Assembly (NCBI RefSeq): GCF_020567375.1
Contig: NZ_JAJBZM010000002.1
Location: 977,529-1,041,528 of the forward strand
From: Janibacter melonis
GTDB taxonomy: Bacteria > Actinomycetota > Actinomycetes > Actinomycetales > Dermatophilaceae
DNA: 64,000 nt
Direction of reading: 5' to 3'
Shown: positions 1 through 8,580 of the stretch, piece by piece
Layout: each line of letters starts with the position of its first letter
Numbering within the stretch: the stretch's first letter is position 1
Translations under genes and position numbers: made by a program
The notes under the pieces: generated by a model
Told to the model about the DNA's origin: nothing
Databases searched by the model: none
Seen by the model: the letters and a program-made list of their open reading frames with translations, nothing else

Positions 1-711
1 GACCCGACCGAGGTCCTCGGCGACATAGCTGTCGTAGAGGGCCTTGGTGTAGCTGAAGCGCATCTCGGCGCCGATCCGCACGTACTCGAGGCAGCGCTGC
101 TGCAGCTCGGGGGTGTCGGCCCCCTCGAGGACGATCTGGTAGCCGCGCTCGCCGTGCACCTCGTCGGAGGTGATGTGGAGGTCGAAGAACTCGATCTCGT
201 CCTCGTCGAAGCCGTACGTCTCACGCAGGGGGACGATCTGCTTCTTGTAGATCTGCGGGACCTGCGACTCGAGGCCGACGATGAGCGCCGCCGTCGCGAC
301 GACGTAGTGCTCGCGGGAGGCGACCATGTAGCACCACGCCTGCAGGCCACGGGTCACGGCGTTCATGTTGCTCGGGTCCTCGACCCGCTCCTTCGTCGTG
401 CCGCAGACCTCTGCGAAGCGGATGAGCAGGTCGGTGTGACGGATGTCGGCCAGCTCCTCCTCGTACATGTTCTGCAGGAGGAAGTCCTTGGCGTCCTGGT
501 GGGTCTCGGGGGTGTTGGCGTACACCAGCCCGAGGTAGTCGGCGAAGGGGCCGACGTAGTGGTAGTGGTTCTCCGCCCAGCGGGCGAAGTGCTTGCGCTC
601 GAGCTTGCCGTCAGCCCAGGCCTGGCTGAACGACGCGGTCGAGGCCTCGCGGCCCTTGATCGCGTCCTCGAGCGCGGCGCGGAAGTCTTCCTTCGACAGC
701 AGATCTGCCAT
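1..711 (-). CDS. CADD/TenA/PqqC-like di-iron protein, 3' truncated by window edge
   Basis: The gene runs off the window after 237 codons with no stop; the family is usually about 230-240 residues, so only the last few codons are probably missing. The fold is predicted all-helical, heme-oxygenase-like (TENA/THI-4, PqqC). By eye the metal ligands of the CADD subgroup are all present with correct spacing: E85 and H92, E148, then H179, D183 and H186 in the helix LHITSDEVHG. CADD-type enzymes are known oxygen-using di-iron proteins (p-aminobenzoate formation in Chlamydia and Nitrosomonas), and relatives include UndA/BesC-type oxidases. Which reaction this one performs cannot be told from sequence. 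The start is the ATG at 711, preceded by GGAAAAGG. The next gene is divergent, so it stands alone here. Confidence 0.85.
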   Translation of the reverse strand, partial: MADLLSKEDFRAALEDAIKGREASTASFSQAWADGKLERKHFARWAENHYHYVGPFADYLGLVYANTPETHQDAKDFLLQNMYEEELADIRHTDLLIRFAEVCGTTKERVEDPSNMNAVTRGLQAWCYMVASREHYVVATAALIVGLESQVPQIYKKQIVPLRETYGFDEDEIEFFDLHITSDEVHGERGYQIVLEGADTPELQQRCLEYVRIGAEMRFSYTKALYDSYVAEDLGRV

Positions 712-894
712 GACGATCACCTTTTCCTCGACGTCTTCACGGGGGCCGGTGCTCTCGCTGCGGCCCTGGTGCGATACGACGACGCTAGGTGCGGCCGGGG
801 GGTCGTCACCACGGTCAAGATGCACACGAATACGGCCTGATCGTCGTGCACATCCACCCGACCCCGGCGCGCCCGGGTTTGGGAGCATGCTCGG
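712..894. promoter_or_regulatory. Divergent intergenic region between the CADD-like and DUF1275 genes
   Basis: This 183-base gap separates two divergent start codons. On the plus strand a hexamer GAGCAT ends six bases before the GTG at 895, the spacing of a leaderless promoter. On the minus strand a TTGACC and a TAGCGT occur but at an unusual distance from each other. No clear operator is visible. Confidence 0.35.
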
Positions 895-1644
895 GTGAGC
901 ACACCCGAGAGCACCCGTCCCGCCGACCCGCTGCCGGCGCCGCCCGCGAGCGAGGACGCCGAGCGTCGCGCCGCCGGCGAGCAGCTGCGCGCCGGCCTCG
1001 TCGTCGTCCTCGCGATCGCCAGCGGCGCGACCGACGCGCTGGGCTTCCTCGCGCTGGGCAACGCCTTCACGAGCGTCATGACGGGCAACATGGTCCTCTT
1101 CGGCGTCGCCGCCGCCCACGGCGACGGGTCGGAGATGCTCCTCACCGCGGTCGCCATCGGCGCCTTCGTCGCGGGCGCCGCGATCGGCGCCCGGATCGCC
1201 GGCGCCGCCGCACCGGGCGACCCGGTGTGGCCCCGCGCCGTCACCGTCGCCCTCGTCGTCGAGCTCGTCCTCTTCGCCGGCGTGAGCATCGCGTGGTGGG
1301 GCTTCGGGGCCGAGCCGCCCCGGGCCGCCTTCCTGCCGATGCTCGCCGCCGCGGCGGCCGCGCTCGGCCTGCAGTCGAGCGCGATCCAGCGCTTCGGCGT
1401 CTCGGGCCTGTCGACGACCTATCTCACCGGCACGCTGACGACCGTCGTCATCCGTCTCGTCTCCGGGCACGGCGTGCGCGCGGTCCGGCACTCGGCGCTC
1501 ATCCTCCTCGGGCTCGTCGTCGGCGCTGCGGCGATGGCCGGCCTGCTCGCGAGCGTGCCGATGCTCGCGCCGGTGCTGCTCGTCGGCACCGTCGGCTCGG
1601 TGCTCGTCGTCGTGCTCCTGCGCCGGGCGCTGGTGCACCGATGA
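895..1644 (+). CDS. DUF1275 (YoaK-type) integral membrane protein
   Basis: This 249-residue protein has a short polar N-terminus followed by six or so hydrophobic segments. The region GATDALGFLALGNAFTSVMT followed by GNMV, at about residues 43-65, is the hallmark of the DUF1275/YoaK family, whose transported substrate is unknown. The GTG start at 895 lacks a clear Shine-Dalgarno but sits six bases after a -10-like GAGCAT, so the message may be leaderless. The stop codon overlaps the ATG of the downstream dehydrogenase (ATGA), showing translational coupling. Family assignment is confident; function is not known. Confidence 0.88.
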   Translation: MSTPESTRPADPLPAPPASEDAERRAAGEQLRAGLVVVLAIASGATDALGFLALGNAFTSVMTGNMVLFGVAAAHGDGSEMLLTAVAIGAFVAGAAIGARIAGAAAPGDPVWPRAVTVALVVELVLFAGVSIAWWGFGAEPPRAAFLPMLAAAAAALGLQSSAIQRFGVSGLSTTYLTGTLTTVVIRLVSGHGVRAVRHSALILLGLVVGAAAMAGLLASVPMLAPVLLVGTVGSVLVVVLLRRALVHR

Positions 1645-2687
1645 GCCGCCACGTCGCACTCGGCGAGCTGCACCGCTTCGCCGCAGATGCCCTGCGGGCC
1701 GTCGGCATGTCCGTCGAGCACGCGGGCTGGACCGCGGACGGCCTCGTCTGGGCGGACGCGCACGACCTGCCGGCGCACGGGGTGTCGAGCAAGCTCGTCC
1801 AGTGCGTCGCCCGGGTGCGCGCCGGGGGCACCGACGCCACCGCACCGGTCGTCCCCGTGCTCGAGCGCCCCGCCTACGCGGTGCTCGACGCGTGCGACGG
1901 GTGGGGCCAGGTCGCCGGGACGGACGCGATGCGTCGCGCGGTCGCCAAGGCCGGGGCGCTCGGCGTCGGCGCCGTCTCGGTGCGGCGGACCTCCTCGGCC
2001 GCGGCGATGGGCTACTACGCCGACCTCGCGGCGTCGGCCGGCATGCTCGGCATCGCCGTGACGAACGGCCCGCCGCTCGTCGCCGCCCCCGGCGGCACCC
2101 GCCGCGTCGTGAGCAACATGGGGCACGCCGTCGCGGCCCCCGCCGGCGAGCACGGACGGGTCCTCTACGACACCGCGACGACGACGATGTCGACGGGGCA
2201 GATGGACCTGCACCGCGAGCGCGGCGAGGAGCTGCCCGAGGGCGTGCTGCGCGACGCGCAGGGCGAGCCCACGCGCGATCCCTCGCTGTGGTCGACCGGG
2301 CTGCTCGAGCCGATCGGCGGGCACCGCGGCTTCGGCCTGAGCATCGCCCTCGAGCTGCTCACGGGGGTGCTCGCCGGCGGCGAGCGCTTCGGCGACGAGG
2401 TCGGCCTGCCGACCCGGCACGACGAGACCCAGGGCGTGAGCCTGATGATGATCGCCGTCGCGCCGGCCGAGGGCGTCGACCTCGCCGCCCGGGCCCAGGA
2501 GCTCGTCGACCGCGTCGTCGGGAGCGGGCCGGACGCGCGGACGCCGGGGTTGCGGGCCGTCACCGCCGCCGCCCGGGCCGAGTGGGAGGGCGTGCCCTAC
2601 GGCGACGAGCAGCTCGAGCGGCTCGGCACCCTCGCCGACGAGCTCGACGTCGCCCCGCTGGGGGTCACGAACCCGGCAGCGGGCTGA
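1641..2687 (+). CDS. Ldh-family (malate/L-lactate dehydrogenase-like) NAD(P) oxidoreductase
   Basis: The 348-residue product belongs to the malate/L-lactate dehydrogenase type 2 family (DpkA, YlbC/AllD, ComC relatives), which uses a novel NAD(P)-binding fold to reduce 2-oxo acids or cyclic imines. Family features visible are the early DAHDLPAHGVSS stretch, the nicotinamide-binding region around MGYYADLAASAGMLG, the NGPPLVAAPGG loop and the GGHRGFGLSIALELLTG block near the C-terminus. The start overlaps the DUF1275 stop by four bases, so the two are an operon; a membrane protein moving the substrate of this enzyme is a possible but untested reading. The exact substrate cannot be assigned. It converges on the transglutaminase gene with nine bases between the stops. 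Confidence 0.88.
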   Translation: MSRHVALGELHRFAADALRAVGMSVEHAGWTADGLVWADAHDLPAHGVSSKLVQCVARVRAGGTDATAPVVPVLERPAYAVLDACDGWGQVAGTDAMRRAVAKAGALGVGAVSVRRTSSAAAMGYYADLAASAGMLGIAVTNGPPLVAAPGGTRRVVSNMGHAVAAPAGEHGRVLYDTATTTMSTGQMDLHRERGEELPEGVLRDAQGEPTRDPSLWSTGLLEPIGGHRGFGLSIALELLTGVLAGGERFGDEVGLPTRHDETQGVSLMMIAVAPAEGVDLAARAQELVDRVVGSGPDARTPGLRAVTAAARAEWEGVPYGDEQLERLGTLADELDVAPLGVTNPAAG

Positions 2688-2696
2688 CCCCGGCGC

Positions 2697-3608
2697 TCAG
2701 CCCGCGTCGAGCCGGGTGAGCGTCGTCTCGTAGGAGAAGTCGACCTCCGCCGGGGTCGTCGTCCCGCTGATCGGCGCTGCGCTGCTCGGGCGCGGCGTGC
2801 ACGAGAGCGGGATGTGCCCCTCGGCGGCGAGCAGTCCCGAGGTCGGGTCGAGCCCGACCCAGCCCGCTCCGGGCACGTAGGCCTCGGCCCACGCGTGCAG
2901 CTCGGCGCTGTCGCGCGACGGGCCGTCCTCACCGGGGGTCTGGAGCTGCAGGAGGTAGCCCGAGGCGAAGCGCGCGGCCAGGCCGGCATGACGGAGCACC
3001 GCGACGAGCAGCCACGACGAGTCGCGGCAAGAGCCCACGGCGCGCTCCAGCGTCTCGTGCGGTGCCTGCGTCCCGGGCTCCATCCGGGTCGAGTAGGCGA
3101 CGTGCACGCGCACCGCGCGGTTGAGGCGGACGAGCAGCTCGACGACAGGCAGCTCACCCCCTTCGTCCCCGATCGCCCCGGCGATCGTCGACTCGACCCA
3201 TGCGGTCGACTCCTGCGACAGGCCCGACCCTCGCGGCCCGTCGTCGACGGGCTGCAGGTAGGCCCCGAGGTCGTCGCGGAGGTCGGCCGGGTAGGCGAAG
3301 GGGGCGGTGCTCGCGTAGTCCTCGACGAAGAAGTCGAAGGGGTTGACCGGCGTGAGGTCGGCGACGAGGTCGACCGTGACCTCGAGCTCGTCGGCGGGGG
3401 CGGTGAAGACGACCTGGCCGACCCACCCGCCGAAGGGGTCCTGGTGCCACCGCAGGACGTGCTCGGCCGGCTCGACCCGCAGCTCGTAGCCCGAGACCGG
3501 GGTGCGTGCGTGCGGCGCGGGGCGCAGGCGGATCGCGTGGGGGAAGAGGTGGACCGGCTCGGCGAAGCGGTACGTCGTGCGGTGGTGCAGGGCGGCGCGG
3601 GTCGTCAC
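2697..3608 (-). CDS. Transglutaminase-like cysteine protease family protein
   Basis: The 303-residue protein has the two-part layout of bacterial transglutaminase-like proteins: an N-terminal beta-rich domain (Bact_transglu_N, opening with HHRTTYRF and RLRPAPHA) and a C-terminal catalytic core. The triad is intact: C194 in GSCRDSSW, H238 in ELHAWAEA and D254 in GLDPTSG. Such proteins are mostly cytoplasmic and often lie beside the circularly permuted ATP-grasp/alpha-E genes, but those partners are absent here, so the role is open (protease or amide-bond enzyme). The GTG start at 3608 was chosen because the conserved domain begins directly after it and AGGGTGGAGG precedes it. A start 10 codons upstream is possible. 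Confidence 0.87.
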   Translation of the reverse strand: MTTRAALHHRTTYRFAEPVHLFPHAIRLRPAPHARTPVSGYELRVEPAEHVLRWHQDPFGGWVGQVVFTAPADELEVTVDLVADLTPVNPFDFFVEDYASTAPFAYPADLRDDLGAYLQPVDDGPRGSGLSQESTAWVESTIAGAIGDEGGELPVVELLVRLNRAVRVHVAYSTRMEPGTQAPHETLERAVGSCRDSSWLLVAVLRHAGLAARFASGYLLQLQTPGEDGPSRDSAELHAWAEAYVPGAGWVGLDPTSGLLAAEGHIPLSCTPRPSSAAPISGTTTPAEVDFSYETTLTRLDAG

Positions 3609-3686
3609 GGCCTCCACCCTAGGGTCGGGCCGACCCATCCCCTGGTCTGATGCCCACGCCCAGGTCGGCGGGGGAGGATCAGGGGC

Positions 3687-4736
3687 ATGACGCAGCAGGC
3701 CTACCCGCAGATGCAGCCCGCACCGCAGTGGACCCCGCCCGCCCCGGCCCCCCCGGTGCTCGCCGACGGCGCCGAGTACCACCTCGCGCTCACCGGCCCG
3801 GGGCAGTCGTGGTGGCGGCCGGTCGTCGCGCTGCTCACCGTGCTCGCCGGCTTCCTCGCGATCACCATCGGCTTCGGGATCGTCCTCGTCATCGGGCTCG
3901 TCGTCATCTCCGGGGGCGACCTCGACGCCGTCCTCGCCGACGAGAGCGCGATGCTGCGGATGGACGACCCCTTCGTCTTCGCGACGCAGAACCTCATGCT
4001 CGCCGCGCTCATCCCGCTCGCCGGCCTGACGACCTGGCTCGTGCACCGGGTGCGCCCGGGCTTCCTCTCCTCGGTCGTCGGTCGCTTCCGGTGGGGCTGG
4101 GCCGGCTGGTGCGCCCTGCTCCTCGTGCCGCTGTGGGGCGGGTACGTCGTCCTCGTCAGCGCCGTGCTGCCGACGAGCGCGGCCGGCGGCGGGCTCGGCG
4201 ACGCCGCGCAGCGGCCCGAGCACTGGGTCCTCCTGCTCGTCCTCATGCTCCTCACGACGCCGCTGCAGAGCGCGGGCGAGGAGTACCTCTTCCGCGGCTG
4301 GATCATGCAGCAGATGGGCGCCGCCTTCCGCCACCGCTGGGCCGCCCTCGTCGCGTCGGTCCTCGTCTCCTCGGCGCTCTTCGCCCTCGCCCACGGCTCG
4401 CTCGACGTGTGGGTGCTCCTCGACCTCATGGGCATGGCGACGGGCATGGTCATCCTCACCTGGCGCACCGGCGGCCTCGAGGCGGCCGTCGTGCTCCACG
4501 CGGTGAACAACCTCTTCGCCATCGGCTACGCGATCCTCTTCGGCGACCTCGCCGCGAGCTTCATCGACACGAGCACGACGAGCACGTGGGCCGCGACGCT
4601 CGTGTCGTGGGTCGCCGTCGCCGTCGCGACGACCGCACTGCTCCTGCTTGCCCGGCGCCTCGGCGTGCAGCGCACCGTCGTGCCGCGCCCGACCGCGCCG
4701 GCCCCGGTGGCTCCGCCCCAGCCGGCCTGGCGCTGA
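3687..4736 (+). CDS. CPBP-family intramembrane metalloprotease
   Basis: This 349-residue protein starts with a Pro/Gln-rich cytoplasmic tail of about 45 residues and continues with about eight membrane spans. The CPBP (Rce1/Abi) motifs are complete: the E198-E199 pair with R203 in SAGEEYLFRGW, a histidine in FALAHGSLD and a final HAVNN motif. These are the zinc-liganding and catalytic residues of the glutamate-type intramembrane proteases. Members process prenylated or bacteriocin-related proteins or act in immunity, but nothing nearby points to a substrate. The ATG lies seven bases after GAGGAT, which may serve either as a -10 element or as a Shine-Dalgarno. Confidence 0.88.
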   Translation: MTQQAYPQMQPAPQWTPPAPAPPVLADGAEYHLALTGPGQSWWRPVVALLTVLAGFLAITIGFGIVLVIGLVVISGGDLDAVLADESAMLRMDDPFVFATQNLMLAALIPLAGLTTWLVHRVRPGFLSSVVGRFRWGWAGWCALLLVPLWGGYVVLVSAVLPTSAAGGGLGDAAQRPEHWVLLLVLMLLTTPLQSAGEEYLFRGWIMQQMGAAFRHRWAALVASVLVSSALFALAHGSLDVWVLLDLMGMATGMVILTWRTGGLEAAVVLHAVNNLFAIGYAILFGDLAASFIDTSTTSTWAATLVSWVAVAVATTALLLLARRLGVQRTVVPRPTAPAPVAPPQPAWR

Positions 4737-4746
4737 GGGCGGCGTC

Positions 4747-5172
4747 ATGAGCCGTCGCCACGACCGGCCGACCTTCGCCGAGATGGTCCGCCAGCCCACG
4801 TGGAGCGAGCAGGAGGCCTCGACGACCGGGAGGCACGCCGTGCGCCCCGGCACCTACAACCAGGCCGGCGAGCTCTTCGACCCCGAGGGGGCGCCTCTGC
4901 GGAAGGTGCGCGACGACGTGCCGGCTGACGAGGCGCACCGTCTCCTCGTGGAGGGCGCACGGCTCGTCCACGAGGGCTGCGGGTGCGGGGGCCACGGCGG
5001 GTGCCCGCCGCGGTGGTTCGGCGCAGCGGAGGTCTCCGCCGTGCTCGCCGACGAGCGGGCCGCCTGGGTCCACGACGAGGACGAGGGCGGCTGGGCTGAC
5101 GTGTGGGCCGGCGCCGCCGGCGAGGTCGTCTACGCGCACGGCGAGATCGCCTGGCTGCCCGAGCAGGGCTGA
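4747..5172 (+). CDS. Hypothetical protein with Cys-Gly cluster
   Basis: I do not recognise this 141-residue protein. It is acidic, has no signal peptide or membrane segment, and contains one striking cluster, CGCGGHGGCPPRWFG at about residues 79-93, with three cysteines and a histidine that could hold a metal. The rest is rich in Glu, Asp, Ala and Trp. Codon use matches its neighbours (G or C at nearly all third positions), which supports a real gene. It begins ten bases after the stop of the CPBP protease gene and so is probably co-transcribed with it. Confidence 0.7.
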   Translation: MSRRHDRPTFAEMVRQPTWSEQEASTTGRHAVRPGTYNQAGELFDPEGAPLRKVRDDVPADEAHRLLVEGARLVHEGCGCGGHGGCPPRWFGAAEVSAVLADERAAWVHDEDEGGWADVWAGAAGEVVYAHGEIAWLPEQG

Positions 5173-5253
5173 GCCTCGCGCCGTCGCGGCTGCGGCGGGA
5201 CCGCTCGGGCGCGCCGGCACAACCGACACGCGCGCTGCGGCGTCTGAGGGGGC

Positions 5254-6696
5254 ATGAGCCAGCAGCGCGGCACCGGCGCCACTCCCACCCGCCGGACGGT
5301 CCTGGCCGGGGCGCTCGCAGCGACCTCGACCCTCGCGACGACCGGGGCGGTCGCCGCCCCCTTCGTGCGTCGCACCACGCGCACCACCGCCGCCGACTGG
5401 GAGGCCCTCGACCGGGCGATCAGCGGCGACGTCCTCACCCCGGGCGACAGCGCGTACTCGAGCGCCCGCAGGCTCTTCAACCCCCGGTGGGACGGCGTGA
5501 GCCCGGCAGCGGTCGTGCGGGTGCGCAGCACCGCCGACGTCAGCGAGGCCGTCGACTTCGCCCGCAGCCGTGGCGTGCGCGCGGTCGTCCGGGGCGGCGG
5601 CCACTCCTACGTCGGCGCGTCGACCCGCACCGACGCCATGGTCCTCGACCTGCGCGCGCTCGACTCGGTGTCGCTGTCGGGCACGACGGCGAGCGTCGGG
5701 GGAGGGGCGACCCTCTACCCGGTGAAGTCCGCGCTCGCCGCCCGCGGTCGCTCGATCCCCACGGGCAGCTGCCCCACCGTCGGCGCCGGGGGGCTGACCC
5801 TCGGCGGCGGGCTGGGCGTCGACTCGCGCGCGCACGGCCTGACGAGCGACGCCGTCGTCGGTGCCACGGTGGTCACCCGCGACGGGTCGGTGCACCGGGT
5901 CGACGCGACGAACGGCAGCTCCCTCTTCTGGGCGCTGCGCGGCGGCGGGACTGGCCTGGGTGTCGTCACGGTGTGGCGCTACCGGACCCACGCGACCCGG
6001 CGCACCGGCTTCTTCTTCCTCACCTTCCCCACCTCGGCCGCGGTGCGCGTCCTCACCGGGTGGTCCCGGTGGCAGGCCGCGGCGCCCCGGTCGGTCTGGG
6101 GGAGCGCCCACGTCGAGGCGATGGGCTCGAAGGGGGTCCGCGTCCGGGTCGTCGGGGTGTGCGCCGCGGGTCAGGAGGCGGCCCAGGCCGAGGCGCTCGT
6201 GCGCGCCGTCGGGGTCTCGCCGACGTCGCGGTCGACGCGCAGCACCGACTACCTCGACGGGGTGCGGCTGCTCGGGGGCGGGACGACCTCGGCGCGCGAG
6301 AGCTTCTACGCCGGGTCGGACGTGCTGCGGGTGATGACGACGGGCACGGCCGAGGCCGTCGTCGGGGCGATGGCCCGCCGCGCACGCAGCGGTGGCACGG
6401 GGGCGGCGATCCTCGACCCGCTCGACGGCCGGGTGCAGGACCTCGAGCGCGACGACACCGCCTTCCCGTGGCGCGCCCACACGGCGACGGTGCAGTGGTA
6501 CCTCGGGCTGTCGTCGAGCTCGGCGACGGCGTGGTCGGCGGCCGCTGACGTCGTCGACGCGGCCCACTCGGCCCTGGGGTCGCGCTCCTCGGGCGGGTAC
6601 GTCAACTACCTCGAGCGATCCCGTCCGCTGCGCGACTACCTGGCCGGCAACGCCGACCGCGTGGCCTACCTCCGCACGAGGTACGGGGTCCGCTGA
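5254..6696 (+). CDS. Secreted FAD-linked oxidoreductase, berberine bridge enzyme type
   Basis: The 480-residue product carries a twin-arginine-like export signal (TRRTVLAGALAA and a hydrophobic stretch) and then a PCMH-type FAD domain. The two residues that hold FAD covalently in bicovalent berberine-bridge enzymes are present: H117 in RGGGHSYVG and C173 in GSCPTVGAGGLTLGGG. The C-terminal YVNYLERSRP matches the short BBE domain. Such enzymes oxidise sugars, alcohols or alkaloid-like substrates with oxygen and are folded in the cytoplasm with FAD before Tat export. It lies 19 bases upstream of the ROK kinase gene, so a carbohydrate oxidase role is plausible, but the substrate is unknown. Confidence 0.88.
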   Translation: MSQQRGTGATPTRRTVLAGALAATSTLATTGAVAAPFVRRTTRTTAADWEALDRAISGDVLTPGDSAYSSARRLFNPRWDGVSPAAVVRVRSTADVSEAVDFARSRGVRAVVRGGGHSYVGASTRTDAMVLDLRALDSVSLSGTTASVGGGATLYPVKSALAARGRSIPTGSCPTVGAGGLTLGGGLGVDSRAHGLTSDAVVGATVVTRDGSVHRVDATNGSSLFWALRGGGTGLGVVTVWRYRTHATRRTGFFFLTFPTSAAVRVLTGWSRWQAAAPRSVWGSAHVEAMGSKGVRVRVVGVCAAGQEAAQAEALVRAVGVSPTSRSTRSTDYLDGVRLLGGGTTSARESFYAGSDVLRVMTTGTAEAVVGAMARRARSGGTGAAILDPLDGRVQDLERDDTAFPWRAHTATVQWYLGLSSSSATAWSAAADVVDAAHSALGSRSSGGYVNYLERSRPLRDYLAGNADRVAYLRTRYGVR

Positions 6697-6715
6697 GCAC
6701 ACCTACGATGAGCGC

Positions 6716-7636
6716 GTGACCGACCCCATCGACCGCAGCGCCGTCGTCGGGGTCGACGTCGGCGGCACCCGCATCAAGTCCGTGCTCGTCGACGGCGAGG
6801 GCGAGGTGCTCGCCGCCAAGGTCGTCCCCACGCCGAGCCGTCCGGGTCCCAAACTCGGCCGCGTCGCCGCCGGTCTGCGCCGCGACCTCGAGGACGAGGC
6901 CGGGGTGCCCGCGGGCGCGCTCGCGGTCGTCGTGCCGGGCCTGGTCGAGGAGGTCGTCGGCATCGCCCGGTGGTCGGCGAACCTCGGCTGGAGCGACCTG
7001 CCCCTCACCCAGCTGCTCGCCGAGCACCTCGACGTACCGGTGACGAGCGGCCACGACGTGCGCGCTGGCCTGCTCGCGGAGCACCGCCTGGGGGCCGCGC
7101 GCGGTGTGGACGACGTCGTCTTCCTCCCCTTGGGCACCGGCATCGCCGCGGCCCAGATGACGGGCGGTCAGGTCGTCGCCGGGTCGCCGTGGACCGGCGA
7201 GGTCGGTCACGTCGTCGTGCGCCCGGGCGGGCCCGTGTGCGGCTGCGGGGCGAAGGGCTGCCTCGAGGCCGTCGCGAGCGCGGCGGCGCTCGGTCGCGCG
7301 TGGAGCGCCGCGAGCGGTGAGGAGCGCGATGCCGAGCACCTCGCCGGTGCGGTCGCTCAGGGCGACCCGGCTGCGGTGCAGATCTGGCAGCAGGCGGTCG
7401 AGGACCTCGCCCTCGTGCTCGCACCGGTGATCTCCGCGGCGGGCACCCGTCTGCTGCTCGTCGGTGGCGGTCTCGTGCTCTCCGGTGACCTGCTGCTCGA
7501 CCCCCTTCGCTCCGCGCTCGCCGCCCGCCTGCCCGGGCGGACCGACCTCGAGGTCGCCCCCGCCGCCCTGGGTGACCGCGCCGGGGCGCTCGGTGCCGCG
7601 TGCCTGGCCGCCGACCTCGTGAGGAGCGCCCGATGA
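6716..7636 (+). CDS. ROK-family sugar kinase (probable amino-sugar kinase)
   Basis: This 306-residue cytoplasmic kinase has the ROK phosphate loop GVDVGGTRIKS near residue 10, the catalytic GHDVRAGLLAEH region, the EVGHVVV motif, and the zinc cluster C175-G-C177-G-A-K-G-C182. ROK proteins without an N-terminal helix-turn-helix, as here, phosphorylate hexoses or N-acetylhexosamines with ATP. In this setting (PfkB kinase, SIS protein, tagatose-type aldolase, deacetylase) an N-acetylgalactosamine or N-acetylglucosamine kinase is the best reading; that is inference. The GTG start follows a TACGAT hexamer by six bases, suggesting a leaderless message. Its stop overlaps the next gene (ATGA). Confidence 0.88.
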   Translation: MTDPIDRSAVVGVDVGGTRIKSVLVDGEGEVLAAKVVPTPSRPGPKLGRVAAGLRRDLEDEAGVPAGALAVVVPGLVEEVVGIARWSANLGWSDLPLTQLLAEHLDVPVTSGHDVRAGLLAEHRLGAARGVDDVVFLPLGTGIAAAQMTGGQVVAGSPWTGEVGHVVVRPGGPVCGCGAKGCLEAVASAAALGRAWSAASGEERDAEHLAGAVAQGDPAAVQIWQQAVEDLALVLAPVISAAGTRLLLVGGGLVLSGDLLLDPLRSALAARLPGRTDLEVAPAALGDRAGALGAACLAADLVRSAR

Positions 7637-8580
7637 TCGTCACCGTCACGCCCAACCCCGCGATCGACGTCACCGGCCACGTCGGCCGGGTCGTCGCCGG
7701 CGAGAGCCACCGCCTCACCCGCGTCACCGCCCGCGCAGGGGGCAAGGGGGTCAACGTCGCCGCGGTCGCCTCCGCGCTCGGCGTGCCCGCGACCGCCGTC
7801 CTCGCGGTCGGTCCGGAGAGCGCCGCGACCTTCGAGGCCGATCTCGCCCGTCGAGGGGTGCCCGCCGTGCTCGTCCCCAGCCCGGTGCCGACGCGACGGT
7901 CGGTCGCAGCCGTCGACTCCGACGGCGAGGCGACGGTGCTCAACGAGGAGGGCGAGGCGCCGCCGTCGCAGACGTGGGACGCGCTCGTCGAGGCCCTCAC
8001 GTGGGCGTGCGACGGGGCCGACGCGCTCGTCGTGTCGGGGTCCGTCGCACCCGGGTCGCCCGACGGGGTCGTCACCCGGCTGCTGCGGACCGGCGCCGCC
8101 GCGGGCTGCGCGCTCGTCGCCGACGCCCGGGGCGAGGACCTGCTGGTGGCGTTGGAGACCGCGCGGAGGGAGGGCTGGCGGCTGCTCGCCAAGCCCAACC
8201 TCTCCGAGGCGCGCGAGAGCCTCGGCGACGACGCGCTCGACGCGGCGGCGTGCGCGGCCGCCCTGCTCGACCTCGGCGCGTGGTGCGCGGTCGTCTCCGA
8301 CGGCGCACGGGGCCTCGTCCTCGCGGTCCGCGACGGGGACGGTGTCGCCGGCTGGTCCGCCCGCCTGCCCGAGCCGGTCCGGGGCAACCCCACGGGCGCG
8401 GGTGACGCGCTCACCGCCGCGCTCGCCGCCCACCTGGGCCCGCGGGAGCCGGACTGGGAGCGGGCCCTGCGCGCCGGCGTCGCCTGGTCCGCCGCCGCCG
8501 TGCTGCGCCCGGTCGCCGGCGAGGTCGACCCCGCCGACGTCGCCCGTCTCGAGACACAGGTCGAGATCACGCGTCTCTGA
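7633..8580 (+). CDS. PfkB-family sugar-phosphate kinase (1-phosphofructokinase/tagatose-6-phosphate kinase type)
   Basis: The 315-residue protein belongs to the PfkB/ribokinase superfamily, subgroup of 1-phosphofructokinases and tagatose-6-phosphate kinases. It opens with MIVTVTPNPAIDVT, has the substrate motif GGKGVNVA at about residue 36, and ends with the ATP/anion-hole signature NPTGAGDALTAALAAH containing the catalytic aspartate. It is translationally coupled to the ROK kinase by a 4-base overlap. Because a class II aldolase of the tagatose type and a SIS-domain protein lie just beyond, phosphorylation of tagatose-6-P to tagatose-1,6-bisphosphate is the likely step; fructose-1-P is the alternative. 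Confidence 0.88.
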   Translation: MIVTVTPNPAIDVTGHVGRVVAGESHRLTRVTARAGGKGVNVAAVASALGVPATAVLAVGPESAATFEADLARRGVPAVLVPSPVPTRRSVAAVDSDGEATVLNEEGEAPPSQTWDALVEALTWACDGADALVVSGSVAPGSPDGVVTRLLRTGAAAGCALVADARGEDLLVALETARREGWRLLAKPNLSEARESLGDDALDAAACAAALLDLGAWCAVVSDGARGLVLAVRDGDGVAGWSARLPEPVRGNPTGAGDALTAALAAHLGPREPDWERALRAGVAWSAAAVLRPVAGEVDPADVARLETQVEITRL

